64,000 bases of DNA from Bacteroidales bacterium. GTDB lineage: Bacteria > Bacteroidota > Bacteroidia > Bacteroidales > F082. The DNA lies in the NCBI GenBank assembly GCA_023229245.1, contig JALNZU010000001.1, positions 224,938 to 288,937 on the forward strand. Direction: 5' to 3'. Below are positions 28,181-37,580 of the stretch, in pieces; positions within the stretch are counted from its first letter, which is position 1, and every line of letters starts with the position of its first letter. The notes beneath the pieces are model-generated. The model did not search any database and was not told where the DNA came from. It saw only the letters and a program-made list of their open reading frames with translations. The position numbers were made by a program, and so were the translations under genes.

Positions 28181-30925
28181 ATGAAGTACTTGTATCCAAA
28201 GTCATTAGTAGTTTTATTAGTTGTTCTATGGGCTTTTCCTGTATTTTCTCAGTTAGAAACTAATTCGGAGGCCTTGCGTCAAATCGCCAAAGAACAAGAA
28301 AAAGAGTGGAAACAAAAAGCAAAGCGCGTCAAACAGTTTGCTCGTTTACATGATGTTGAGATCAGGCAAGAATATCCTGATGGCACTGTAGTTGAGCTTA
28401 TTGATGTGATTGACGGTCAACCAATTTATTACAAAACAGATAATCTTGGAGCTGCTATTACTACCCGTGCCAACGAACTGTGGCAAGGTGGCAATGTAGG
28501 TGTTGTCATAGAGGGTGAAGGCTATTCAAAGGTAGGGATATGGGATGGAGGTGCTGTGCGCCGTACCCATCAGGAGTTTAATAACACCGGTGTTCAGCGT
28601 GTGACACAGGGCGACAATGCTACTTCAGCCATCACACATGCTACCCACGTGGCAGGAACTATAGTGGCCGGTGGTGTTAATGCTAATGCAAAAGGAATGG
28701 CACATAAGGCAGAATTGAAAGCTTATGACTGGAACAGTGCAGAAGGTGAGATGTCGGCAGCAGCTAATGCCGGAATGGAGATTTCCAACCACTCATGGGG
28801 TATGATACGAGGATGGGATTATAATCAAAACACCGGTAACTGGCAGTGGCATGGAGATGCCAATGTAGCTCCGTTGGAAGACTACCTCTTTGGATTTTAC
28901 AACACACAAGCTCGTACGTGGGATATCATTGCATATAATGCACCCTATTTTCTGATCAGTGTATCGGCCGGAAACGATAGAGGAGAGGGCCCAGCCAATG
29001 CCGGGACGGGCGACATACCTGAAAAAGATGGAGGGATTGACGGATACGACTGTTTAGGCGGTTCGAGCAATTCAAAAAACACCCTCACTGTAGGAGCAGT
29101 TAAAGAAGTATTAAACTATACAGGCCCTGCCTCGGTATCTATGAGTAGTTTCAGTGCATGGGGTCCAACCGACGACGGACGTATCAAGCCTGATATAGTA
29201 GGGAAAGGAGTTAATGTGTATTCATCTACCGCCTCCTCCAACTCTTCTTATACTTCATTGGATGGCACCAGCATGTCGTCACCCAACGTAGTAGGCAGCA
29301 TGGTGTTGTTGCAACAGCTTTACCAGCAGACACATAATAATCAACCGATGCGCTCTTCGACCCTCAAAGGATTGGTCATACATACAGCTGATGAAGCAGG
29401 AGCACATCCAGGACCCGACTATAGGTTTGGCTGGGGACTGATGAACACCGAAAAAGCTGCTCAGATCATATTAGAAGACGGTGAAATGCAAAATGTGATA
29501 GACGAAATAATATTGGAAAATAATGGGACCTATAGCCGTGAGGTAACCGTTTCGGGAGGACGACCATTCAGAGTTACTATTTGCTGGACTGACCGTAACG
29601 GGAATATACCCCCGCCAAGCCTTAACCCACGTACACCGGTTATCGTACACGACTTAGACCTTCGCATACTCGATGAGTCCCTGAATATATATTATCCTTA
29701 TAAACTTGATCCCGAGAACCCGGATGCACCGGCTACCACCAACTCAAAAAACTATGTGGATAACGTAGAAATGATTCATATTGATAACCCGGAACCAGGA
29801 ACTTATACCATTTTTGTTGATCATGCAGGTACGCTGAGTCCGAATCAAGTGTTCTCGCTTATCATTTCAGGGATAGACGAGTTTTCGGATATACCTGAAT
29901 GCTCAAACGGATTAATAGACCCTGAATCAGGAGCTGCAGGAGCTTTCTTAAATCATAAAGTAACATGGGCACCAGCTTCCTTTGCCACAGGATATGATAT
30001 CTATTTCGGTACTGATGGAGGCGGCACCCAAACACCAACAAATATTTTAAACGGTGATTACCAAACAGAAAATTTCTTCCGACTAGATCTACAACCCTCT
30101 ACCACCTATTATCTACAGGTGAAGCCACGAAACAGTTATGGGGTGAATGATTGTGAGACGATTTATTCGTTTACTACTATGGGTACCATCAACGACTTCC
30201 CATTTCTGACCAATGTGGAAGATGTAGCCCCACCTGCCTTTCCAACAGGTTGGAGTTCACTAGATTTTAGCAGCCTTGAATGGACTACCACCTCATTGAT
30301 AGGATATAACAGCAGCAAATCGTTTGCCTGCTATACCCAAACCGGGACCGCTACCTCATTGAACAACTGGTTGATATCACCTCCAATACAAGTGTCATCA
30401 GAAAATGAATATTATCTGAGCTGGGTTTACAGATGCTTCTTCCCAACTTACCCCGAATCATTACGTGTACTCTGGGGCTTCGCAGCAGCTGATACGAACA
30501 GTTTCTCTAATCTGCTGTTTGAAAATACAGCATTTAACTCCCCCAACTGGGAAACAGGACATAAACTGATAGTACCGGATAGTGATGAATTCATTTTTAT
30601 TGCATTCCACGCCAATACTGACAACGGTATGGGGCAGTTTATAGATGATATACTCTTAGAAGATTGGGGCCCTGTCGGTATAGCCGATGCTTTTGAAAAA
30701 CAAGTCAGGCTGTCGTACCATCAAGGACAATTCATCGTACAGTCTACAGTAGATCTGAGAGGGACACAGTTTAGTGTAACCAATGCTGCTGGGCAAACGA
30801 TTTTTAATGAAACTATTCAAGACCAAGCTAGTTATTCAAAATCCCTTAAATTATCCACTGGTGTATATATAGTGAATATTAAAGGAAACGAATATGAAAA
30901 GACCTCAAAACTATTGATACAATAG
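28181..30925 (+). CDS. Secreted S8 (subtilisin) peptidase with T9SS sorting domain
   Basis: The product has 914 residues. A signal peptide (residues 7-23) is followed by a propeptide-like basic helix, then the S8 domain with Asp122 (KVGIWDGGAVRRTH), His156 (THATHVAGT), oxyanion Asn265 (SAGNDRG) and Ser364 (DGTSMSSPNVVG). A P-proprotein-like beta region, a fibronectin type III-like segment (TWAPASFATGYDIYFG), a MAM-like cleaved-adhesin domain (WLISPPIQV, DDILLEDWGPV) and a C-terminal T9SS type A sorting domain ending GVYIVNIKGNEYEKTSKLLIQ follow. It should be exported by T9SS. It is paralogous to the gene at 39404. Confidence 0.92.
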   Translation: MKYLYPKSLVVLLVVLWAFPVFSQLETNSEALRQIAKEQEKEWKQKAKRVKQFARLHDVEIRQEYPDGTVVELIDVIDGQPIYYKTDNLGAAITTRANELWQGGNVGVVIEGEGYSKVGIWDGGAVRRTHQEFNNTGVQRVTQGDNATSAITHATHVAGTIVAGGVNANAKGMAHKAELKAYDWNSAEGEMSAAANAGMEISNHSWGMIRGWDYNQNTGNWQWHGDANVAPLEDYLFGFYNTQARTWDIIAYNAPYFLISVSAGNDRGEGPANAGTGDIPEKDGGIDGYDCLGGSSNSKNTLTVGAVKEVLNYTGPASVSMSSFSAWGPTDDGRIKPDIVGKGVNVYSSTASSNSSYTSLDGTSMSSPNVVGSMVLLQQLYQQTHNNQPMRSSTLKGLVIHTADEAGAHPGPDYRFGWGLMNTEKAAQIILEDGEMQNVIDEIILENNGTYSREVTVSGGRPFRVTICWTDRNGNIPPPSLNPRTPVIVHDLDLRILDESLNIYYPYKLDPENPDAPATTNSKNYVDNVEMIHIDNPEPGTYTIFVDHAGTLSPNQVFSLIISGIDEFSDIPECSNGLIDPESGAAGAFLNHKVTWAPASFATGYDIYFGTDGGGTQTPTNILNGDYQTENFFRLDLQPSTTYYLQVKPRNSYGVNDCETIYSFTTMGTINDFPFLTNVEDVAPPAFPTGWSSLDFSSLEWTTTSLIGYNSSKSFACYTQTGTATSLNNWLISPPIQVSSENEYYLSWVYRCFFPTYPESLRVLWGFAAADTNSFSNLLFENTAFNSPNWETGHKLIVPDSDEFIFIAFHANTDNGMGQFIDDILLEDWGPVGIADAFEKQVRLSYHQGQFIVQSTVDLRGTQFSVTNAAGQTIFNETIQDQASYSKSLKLSTGVYIVNIKGNEYEKTSKLLIQ

Positions 30926-30950
30926 AAATATTTTTCAACCTTAAAAAAAG

Positions 30951-30986
30951 ACTGCAGTATCTTTCTAAGTGCTGCAGTTTTTTTTT
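30951..30986 (+). terminator. Terminator of the first subtilisin gene
   Basis: Stem ACTGCAG / CTGCAGT with flanking A7 and T10 runs, 25 bp after the stop codon. Confidence 0.88.
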
Positions 30987-31345
30987 CATCACCCAGCTGA
31001 TTTGAAAAGTGGATGACAAAAGGTGAATCAAAGAAGATATTTATGCATCAACCCAGCGATATTTCACTCATATATCCATTTTAAATACACATCAAAATAA
31101 CTGTAGGTGAATGATTTTCTCTGACAATGTTTCAGTGTTCATGAGCTATCCTCATCCCCGAATGTTTTTATCCTGTATTAAAATAAGCAATCCGATCTTT
31201 TGGTATTATGTATTGAGGTAAATGATTATGTGCCTTTGGAGAACCGTTCTCATATCGAATCTTAAAACTGTTGCTTCAGTACATCAGCAAGTGGTTGTCA
31301 TAACCTTTACTGATATACTGAAAGAGCTTAAAAAAATAAAGTGAA
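30987..31345. other. Intergenic stretch, nothing recognised
   Basis: About 360 bp AT-rich sequence between the subtilisin terminator and a frameshifted gene. No ORF with coding character, RNA fold or repeat was recognised. It marks the left border of the first accessory island. Confidence 0.4.
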
Positions 31346-32229
31346 ATGGAATTTGAAGATATCCACAAGTACCTTGACCAAGCGACGGCGCATGAACTAA
31401 ACAATCGGTCCATTCCAAAATATGAAGGATATTCACCTTTCGAGATGTACCAGATCTTATATTTCACCTTCGAAAAAGACAGCCCGATCAAACTGCAAAA
31501 ACTATCCGACTCGGACTACAAAAAAATTCCAATACTCAATCAGATTAAGTATTTGGCGGAGCTGATCGACAAAAACACAGAGATAAAACCGACTCAGAAA
31601 GGATACCTACCCCCAAAAATAGTTTCAGAGATTTATCAACAAGGATTCTTAAAAGATGAACGTATTGAATTAGAGGTTTCAAAATTGTATAAAGAGACTG
31701 ATTCGACAACTATTAACCTGACAAGAATCATATTAGAACTTACTGATTTAGCAAAAAAGAGGCATGGTAAATTGAGCTTAACAAAAAAATCCTGGAGGAC
31801 AATTATGAGTTATTGCGACTGATATTACTGACATTCACCACAAAATTCAATTGGGCTTATCACGACGGATTCAGCAATAAAGATATCGGACAAACAGGAT
31901 ACGGCTTTTCGTTGATCTTACTATCAAAATATGGGCATAAGAAACGATTGGATTCATTTTATGCAGAAAAATACTGTAACGCATTTCCATCATTATTAGA
32001 TTCTATCAAACCAACCTATAGCCCATTGGAAATATATGCAACTAACTGCTATTCGCTTCGGACTTTCAAAAGATTTTTGAACCACTTTGGATTGATAAAG
32101 ATTCACACACAAGGTTTTGGATTTGAAGGTAAAACCTACATCACAAAAACAGACCTATATGATAAATTAATAAAATGCGTGCCACACAAAATATTCTCAA
32201 CCCCAACTTATCTGACTTCATTGAATTAA
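31346..32229 (+). pseudogene. Frameshifted gene of unknown function (two overlapping reading frames)
   Basis: Two frames, 31346-31822 (158 residues) and 31813-32229, are joined by a -1 shift at a run of seven A (31783-31789). Reading frame one to LSLTKK and then slipping back one base gives ILEDNYELLRLILLTFTTKF, continuous in style. The C-terminal part, with FNWAYHDGF and a helical tail, resembles in my memory the end of proteins related to pRiA4b ORF-3 or SEC-C types, but I cannot confirm it. The slip site reads A AAA AAA in the zero frame. The gene is either a recent frameshift mutant, a homopolymer sequencing error or a programmed frameshift. Confidence 0.6.
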
Positions 32230-32230
32230 A

Positions 32231-32390
32231 GTATCCACCCTGCATACCACATTTAAAACAAGATTAGTCAGATTCCTACCCTCATCACACTATCCATCTC
32301 TTAGGGTGTTATAGACTTTTATTGCCAACAAAAATCAAAGAAAAAGGGGTGGACGGGTTCTAAACAAAAGGGGATCGGCATGCTCTGGAT
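32231..32390. repeat. Intergenic repeat, copy 1 of 3
   Basis: Begins GTATCCACCCTGCATAC and contains CAAGATTAGTCAGATTCC and a CCTTTGGGGTG-like block. It is about 90 percent similar by eye to 34531-34686 over 155 bp, in direct orientation, and shares about 90 bp with 36419-36510. Its right end reads GGGGATCGGCATGCTCTGGA, similar to IS21-type end sequences. Copies 1 and 2 flank the RloA/RloB pair. Confidence 0.85.
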
Positions 32391-32509
32391 TATTCAATCT
32401 AACAGCTAAATCTGAGTTAACCCGAGGTATCTGTATGCACTAAAAGAAGAAAATCACCTTCAATTTAATAAAAACATTTAGTTAGACTAGAAAAACTACA
32501 CAAATAGTA

Positions 32510-32539
32510 TTGTTTTTTCAACTTTAGTTCTTATTTTTG
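32510..32539 (+). promoter_or_regulatory. Promoter of the rloA-rloB-like pair
   Basis: TTG at 32510-32512, 19-base spacer, TATTTTTG at 32532-32539: an exact TTG-N19-TAnnTTTG arrangement, 29 bp before the ATG. Confidence 0.65.
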
Positions 32540-32567
32540 TAATTCATTTACAAAATTTGATATAAAA

Positions 32568-33866
32568 ATGATTCTAAATTTCAGTATCCAAAACTTTGGA
32601 CCGATCAAAGAGAAGCAAACACTTTCGTTTGAAGCGGATAAGTCAACCCATCTTGAGGATGCATATGTTATTACTATTAAAGGCCAGCGAATCTTAAAAA
32701 TCGCTTTGATTTACGGGGCAAACGCTTCCGGTAAAACAACTGTACTGAAAGCACTTAACTTTCTTAGAGATCTAGTCCTTAAACCTAAAAGTAAAAAAAC
32801 AGAAGAATTAGATTTCAAACCTTTTTTGTTTGATGCCAATACTCCAAGGAAAAATTCTTTTTTTAGTCTTGAATTTTATCAAAATGAGATAAAATATCTA
32901 TATGAGGTTGAGTACTATAGTAAAGCAATCGTTTCGGAAGAGCTCTATTTTTACAGTCCGAACAAGGCAAATATCTTCAAACGAAAAACAAATTTGGAAC
33001 GTCAATTTACTGAAATAAGTTTTGGCAGCAAAATCAAAAAAGACAAAACGTTTGAAAAAACACTTGCCTCAAACACCCTTTGGAACAACACAGTACTGGG
33101 AGGCTATTTAAAAACAAATATTGAGTTTAATGAACTACAAGAGGTTGTTGATTGGTTTGAAAATTATCTAAAACCTATTGTTCTCGCACAAACTGATTTA
33201 GAGAACTTCGTTACCCAAAAGATTCATTTTAAAGAAATCTCTGATTTAGATGTTGTTTCTATATTGAAAAAAGCAGATTTAAATATATCCAACATTTTAA
33301 TCGAAGAAAAAATAGAAATCTTACCTGATGGTATGATTGATTTTCTTAAAAAGACACAAGCTGCACCCAATGATGAAATTAAAAAGATTGAAGAACAAGG
33401 AATAATGAGAAGGATAATTCACGCCTTAGCACATGAGGTTAATAATGTAACCTACCCTTTGCCTTGGGAAGAGGAATCGCAAGGGACAAGGCGATATTAT
33501 GGTTTAGCAGGACTACTAGTCTTTTTGTTATCTACTCCGAAAATAGTGCCAATTGATGAATTAGAATCATCGCTTCACCCTGATTTATTTCAACATTTTC
33601 TGCTCTCATTTCTGTTAAACTCTCATAATTCCCAACTCATTGCTACAACACATAATAGGGAGATTTTTGACAATAAAGATATTTTTAGAAATGATGCCAT
33701 CTGGTTTACCGATAAGTCCGGTTCATCGGCCACCGAGCTATACTCGTTAGCTGACTTTGGAAGCACTGTTGTTCGGGATACTACGAATATATTAAATGCA
33801 TACAAAAGCGGAAAACTTAGTGGCATACCCAATTTGAGAGACCCTTATATAGATATAGAATCATGA
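32568..33866 (+). CDS. AAA15 family ATPase, RloA / AbiL-like defence protein
   Basis: The 432-residue protein has an SMC/OLD-type N-terminus (ILNFSIQNFGPIKEKQTLSFEAD), Walker A GANASGKTT at residues 50-58, an LP-type signature segment, Walker B VPIDELESSLHP near residue 328 and a switch histidine in ATTHNREIF. This is the COG1106/AAA15 layout of RloA, AbiLi and PARIS AriA. It is thought to sense phage and control a TOPRIM partner. It overlaps the partner gene as ATGA. Strong promoter upstream; direct repeats flank the pair. Confidence 0.88.
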   Translation: MILNFSIQNFGPIKEKQTLSFEADKSTHLEDAYVITIKGQRILKIALIYGANASGKTTVLKALNFLRDLVLKPKSKKTEELDFKPFLFDANTPRKNSFFSLEFYQNEIKYLYEVEYYSKAIVSEELYFYSPNKANIFKRKTNLERQFTEISFGSKIKKDKTFEKTLASNTLWNNTVLGGYLKTNIEFNELQEVVDWFENYLKPIVLAQTDLENFVTQKIHFKEISDLDVVSILKKADLNISNILIEEKIEILPDGMIDFLKKTQAAPNDEIKKIEEQGIMRRIIHALAHEVNNVTYPLPWEEESQGTRRYYGLAGLLVFLLSTPKIVPIDELESSLHPDLFQHFLLSFLLNSHNSQLIATTHNREIFDNKDIFRNDAIWFTDKSGSSATELYSLADFGSTVVRDTTNILNAYKSGKLSGIPNLRDPYIDIES

Positions 33867-34507
33867 GCAGCCGTATGAGAAACCCACCTATTGCAGGCCC
33901 CAGCATCGCTGCTGTTGTTGGCGGGGAAACAGAAGCGTGGTATTTGAATATGTTGAAACGCAATGAAAAGGATATTCGTATCACAATAAAGCCTGAAATA
34001 CATAGTAAAAAATCTCTAAAGGATCAATATGAAAAAGTTGTGCTTGATCTAGTAAACAAAGAGTTCACCAAGGTATTTTGGATAGTCGATTTGGATTCCA
34101 TAATAAAGGAAACAAGAGAAGCACCGAGAGGGGCACCTAAACCAATGGAAGTTTTTAAAAATTATCGACAAACACTCATAGAAAAGTATAGAAACGTTAC
34201 AGTTATCGTAAATAATCCATGTTTGGAGTTTTGGTTTTTGCTTCACTTTGAAAAAACAAACAAACATTTTAATAACTGCTCAAAAGTAGAAGCACAACTA
34301 AAAAAGCATATAAAAAACTACGAAAAAACTAAGCGCTACTTCACCAAAAAAAACGATGATATTTACTTAAAACTGAAACCAGGTTTTTTCACTGCATTGG
34401 AAAATGCAGCGGCACTGGGAAATTTTGATGAAAGAAACCCAAATAAAGCTATATGCGAAATGAAAGAATTTTTCTTTTGTGAGGAGTTAAGAAATTATTT
34501 TGGGTGA
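33863..34507 (+). CDS. RloB domain (TOPRIM-like) effector
   Basis: The 214-residue protein carries VVGGETEAWYLNML near the N-terminus (the GExE TOPRIM-type glutamate motif), FWIVDLDSI (acidic DxD) and NNPCLEFWFLLHF, the most typical block of RloB-domain proteins. With an adjacent AAA15 ATPase this is the RloAB / AbiL-type abortive-infection arrangement, with the RloB subunit as the likely nuclease effector. Translation is coupled to the ATPase by a four-base overlap. Confidence 0.88.
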   Translation: MSSRMRNPPIAGPSIAAVVGGETEAWYLNMLKRNEKDIRITIKPEIHSKKSLKDQYEKVVLDLVNKEFTKVFWIVDLDSIIKETREAPRGAPKPMEVFKNYRQTLIEKYRNVTVIVNNPCLEFWFLLHFEKTNKHFNNCSKVEAQLKKHIKNYEKTKRYFTKKNDDIYLKLKPGFFTALENAAALGNFDERNPNKAICEMKEFFFCEELRNYFG

Positions 34508-34530
34508 ACTTCATCAATGAAAGGACTTTT

Positions 34531-34686
34531 GTATCCACCCTGCATACTGCATCCAAAACAAGATTAGTCAGATTCCTACCCTCATCATACTATCTATCCC
34601 TTGGGGTGTTATAGGCTTTTATTACCTACAAAAATCAAAGAAAAAAGGGGTGGACGGGTTCTAAACAAAAGGTGATCGGCATGCTC
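34531..34686. repeat. Intergenic repeat, copy 2 of 3
   Basis: Direct copy of 32231-32390, beginning GTATCCACCCTGCATAC. It starts 24 bp after the rloB stop and ends in an IS21-end-like GTGATCGGCATGCTC. Confidence 0.85.
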
Positions 34687-34995
34687 GAAAATCTTCTTGT
34701 TTCTCCCAGTCTTTTTTATAAGGAGGGGTCAGTATCTGCCGGAATGTCGGGTTGGGGAAAGTTGAGGGGTCAGCATGCTCCAGATTAACTATATAGCTTT
34801 AGAAGTCAGTGAATAGACCTAAGGTAGAGGATTGCTAATAAGCTATGACTGACTTATTAGAGTGGCAAACTTTCACCGATCCCGATAGCTGTCAGGATTA
34901 ATTGAAAAACGAATTTCTAACTTACTGAAAACACTCAGTCAAAGCCGTTTATCGGCCATTCTTACAAATCTCTTTAGATGACTATTCATATTATC
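34687..34995. other. Gene-free stretch with IS21-like end sequences
   Basis: AGGGGTCAGTATCTGCCGGA (34731) and GAGGGGTCAGCATGCTCCAG (34769) are direct repeats of the terminal type seen at IS21-family insertions, and the segment 34681-34790 resembles 58375-58480. No transposase gene is left. A partial palindrome GATCCCGATAGCTGTCAGGAT lies at 34879. The last 100 bp show nothing. Confidence 0.5.
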
Positions 34996-35485
34996 TCACA
35001 AGTCTAGTACTCCGAAAGCTTGATGATGTGCTATATGCAGGTCAATGAACCGGAATTTTGGCATCCTCTTCTCTTTGATTGTATTGTAGACTTTCAAACT
35101 TTCGGTATCTGACGATAAGTAATATCGTATTGCTTTTTCACAATCTGCTTGCGCAAAAAGCATAGTGTCGTTTGGAATTATTTTTCTTTCGTTTACCTGT
35201 AACGTTTCTGCTTTTTTTGCCTGAAATGCAATTTTAGCAAATTTACTCGCTCTTAGAGCGTGGTTTAAGTTGAAAGGAACAATTTGTAAATTTTTCAATG
35301 GTAAGTTCTTGAAGGTCGCCACCAATACAATATTCCGCAACACTGATTGATGAAATCATCATATCAATTTCGTTTTGCAGAAAGTATCGAAAATATCCGT
35401 CTGCATTTTTGAATAACGGACTACCGTCGTTTAGAAAACGTAGAAAAAAACTCGTATCCAGTAAAACGGCTCTTTTATACTTCAT
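34996..35485 (-). pseudogene. PIN-domain ribonuclease (toxin-like), frameshifted
   Basis: The frame starting at 35485 gives MKYKRAVLLDTSFFLRFLND and ISVAEYCIGGDLQEL. The frame ending at 34996 continues with PLKNLQIVPFNLNHA, NDTMLFAQAD and a C-terminal tail. Together they make one PIN domain with acidic residues D (LLDTS), E (VAEYC) and D (NDTML). The join needs one base to be skipped near 35312. PIN domains are Mg2+-dependent RNases, mostly VapC-like toxins. The gene overlaps its upstream partner by 11 bp, as in toxin-antitoxin operons. It is probably inactive unless the base is a sequencing error. Confidence 0.75.
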
Positions 35486-36257
35486 AATTTCCCCTAATTT
35501 CTCTTAACCAACTATCAGGGTCAATCGTCTCAAGCCAATTTTTTTTTGCTTTTTCCCGAAGTCCTTTTAAATACTGTTCATCGTATTTTGGTTGGTAGTC
35601 AACCAACTCAACAAATTTTAGAGTTGATTTATCAATTTCGCCTGTTTCAGAATGTTGTTTTCCTATAACACGAATACCAAAGACTTTGTAAAGCAAATTT
35701 TCTTCGTACTCTTCCAAAAACGCCTTTGGTGTTTCTATGGTTACAATTCCAAGCTCGTCGGTCAAAAGATGAATATTCGCCTTATCCTTTCCTCCCGCAT
35801 TCGTAACTTTTCCGTATAAATAAAATTCCGCATCAGCCCAAATGGGTTCTGTTCTGTATAAGCGTGTTGTTTTATCAAGTATCAATTCGTTTGTTTGGTC
35901 AAGCGATGTTTTTATACTGAACACATAATTCTTTTTCGTAGCAATGTTTTGAATATTCTCAAACGCTTTAGCAGTACCAATATCAAGAAAATCAATATCC
36001 TGAGTTTGGTTAATTTGCCCGATAATGGCATCAAACCCAATAACCTTTTGCATTGAAGTTGTGAAAACGTGTCTAACCGAACCTTCTTCTATTCTATAAC
36101 TAATTGTAGGTCTGTTTTTTTTGTCATCCGAATAAAGTAAATTTTCGGCATTTTCAAGCATCTCAATCACTTCCCGAATGTCGTAATTATCAGGTGTCAG
36201 GTCAAGATTCCCTCTAGAACCTGTAATTCTGATTTCTATGAAACCTTTTTTTTTCAC
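35475..36257 (-). CDS. Unrecognised partner of the PIN-domain gene
   Basis: The GTG start gives 260 residues with no signal peptide or membrane helix. The N-terminus, KKKGFIEIRITGSRGNLDLTPDNYDI, looks like an alpha/beta sensor fold; no DNA-binding motif was recognised. It overlaps the PIN gene by 11 bp and is transcribed first, which is the usual antitoxin position, but it is much larger than classical VapB antitoxins. I cannot assign a family. The repeat at 36419 lies upstream. Confidence 0.7.
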   Translation of the reverse strand: MKKKGFIEIRITGSRGNLDLTPDNYDIREVIEMLENAENLLYSDDKKNRPTISYRIEEGSVRHVFTTSMQKVIGFDAIIGQINQTQDIDFLDIGTAKAFENIQNIATKKNYVFSIKTSLDQTNELILDKTTRLYRTEPIWADAEFYLYGKVTNAGGKDKANIHLLTDELGIVTIETPKAFLEEYEENLLYKVFGIRVIGKQHSETGEIDKSTLKFVELVDYQPKYDEQYLKGLREKAKKNWLETIDPDSWLREIRGNYEV

Positions 36258-36418
36258 ACTACAAAGATAGTAAAATCACTCCTTTTTTGGCATATCAAAT
36301 AGTAACAAGTTTTAGTGTTAAAAATCTTTCATTTGTCAGCTTTATAGGTGCTTATCAGTTAACTGCCGCAATATTCCAATCGGTAATTTACCAGTCCTCA
36401 TAATCCGTTCGGTAAGCT

Positions 36419-36510
36419 GTATCCTAAACAAGATTAGTCAGATTCCTACCCTCATCACACTATCTATCCCTTGGGGTGATATAGACTTTTATTGCCTACA
36501 AAAATCAAAC
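36419..36510. repeat. Intergenic repeat, copy 3 of 3 (shorter)
   Basis: Shares about 90 bp with copies 1 and 2 (from CAAGATTAGTCAGATTCC to TTGCCTACAAAAATCAAA), same orientation. The region 36258-36665 contains nothing else recognisable. Copies 2 and 3 bracket the PIN module. Confidence 0.8.
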
Positions 36511-36665
36511 AAAAAAATCATTGAAAAAAGATACAGTTGGTGGGGGATTAGCCCGAAGATGACCATCTCGAAGCTTTTCACTGATAACCAAGCAGAAACT
36601 ATAATAGAAGTACAAAGCTTGATTTAGCCACTAAATAGCCACTTTTAGGTAGATGCATGTATGAC

Positions 36666-37580
36666 TTAGTACTTCTTTATTATTCTCATTGTCTTAGCAT
36701 TATCACGACTTTCAATTCTTAAAAAATAAATCCCATGCTTCAATTCTGATAAGTCAATAATCGTATTGTTATTGTTGATTTGCAATTGTTTAACTATCTG
36801 TCCCATGCTGTTCATCATAGTTAATTCATACTCTTGTATCCCAATGTTTTCAATGTGAATTATGTTCGTAAATGGGTTGGGATAAATTTTGAAGTCGAAA
36901 AGATCCAACTGGTCCACACTAAGAACAATATTTATATAGCAACCTGAGTAGCTTTGGTGTTGCCATACTTGCTGATTACCAGAAAATGTACAAGTAACAA
37001 ACAGTGAATCTGGTATTTCTTGGCTAAACTTTACCGGAGAATATGGAAAGAGTGGTCCGTGAACACTTCCTATTCCTTCTATCCATACTTCGTTGAGCTC
37101 ATCAAAGGCGTTCATTATTGGCTCAGCAAATTTCAGTCGTCTATAATAATTCCCGTTAATCTGGATGCTGTCAACAGTGATTACTTGAAGCCATTCAGGA
37201 AACATACCATTTAAATCATACAGAACGCTGTCTCCAACATTCAAGGAGAAGTCATACAAAGCATCAAGCTGATTTAATGTGTCAAGGTAAAAAACTTTAT
37301 TGTTTTCTACCCGTAATAGACCATGATATAAAAGGTCACTTTGAAACATTGAATCACTTGTGGAATAAAACTTAAACCATAGCTCATTATCAATAAGTGT
37401 GTCACCCTGAAAGCCATAAACTGTTGTCGTAGTCGCTACAAAGTCGGGGTTTTGTTGATTTGCTGCAGGATAGGTCTTTGCAACATTCCATTTTGAATCA
37501 ATATCGTCAAAATGATTAATTGCTTGTCCCAAAAGAATTGAGGGAATTAAAAACATCGAAAGTAAAATTGTTGTCTTCAT
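36666..37580 (-). CDS. Secreted protein with T9SS type A sorting domain
   Basis: The 304-residue protein has a signal peptide (residues 1-19), a central region of about 200 residues that I do not recognise, and a C-terminal sorting domain starting at FKIYPNPFTNIIHIEN and ending HGIYFLRIESRDNAKTMRIIKKY. The sorting domain marks it for T9SS export and possible surface attachment. One likely disulfide pair (VTCTF, YSGCYIN) precedes it. It is a single gene with no visible operon. Confidence 0.85.
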   Translation of the reverse strand: MKTTILLSMFLIPSILLGQAINHFDDIDSKWNVAKTYPAANQQNPDFVATTTTVYGFQGDTLIDNELWFKFYSTSDSMFQSDLLYHGLLRVENNKVFYLDTLNQLDALYDFSLNVGDSVLYDLNGMFPEWLQVITVDSIQINGNYYRRLKFAEPIMNAFDELNEVWIEGIGSVHGPLFPYSPVKFSQEIPDSLFVTCTFSGNQQVWQHQSYSGCYINIVLSVDQLDLFDFKIYPNPFTNIIHIENIGIQEYELTMMNSMGQIVKQLQINNNNTIIDLSELKHGIYFLRIESRDNAKTMRIIKKY

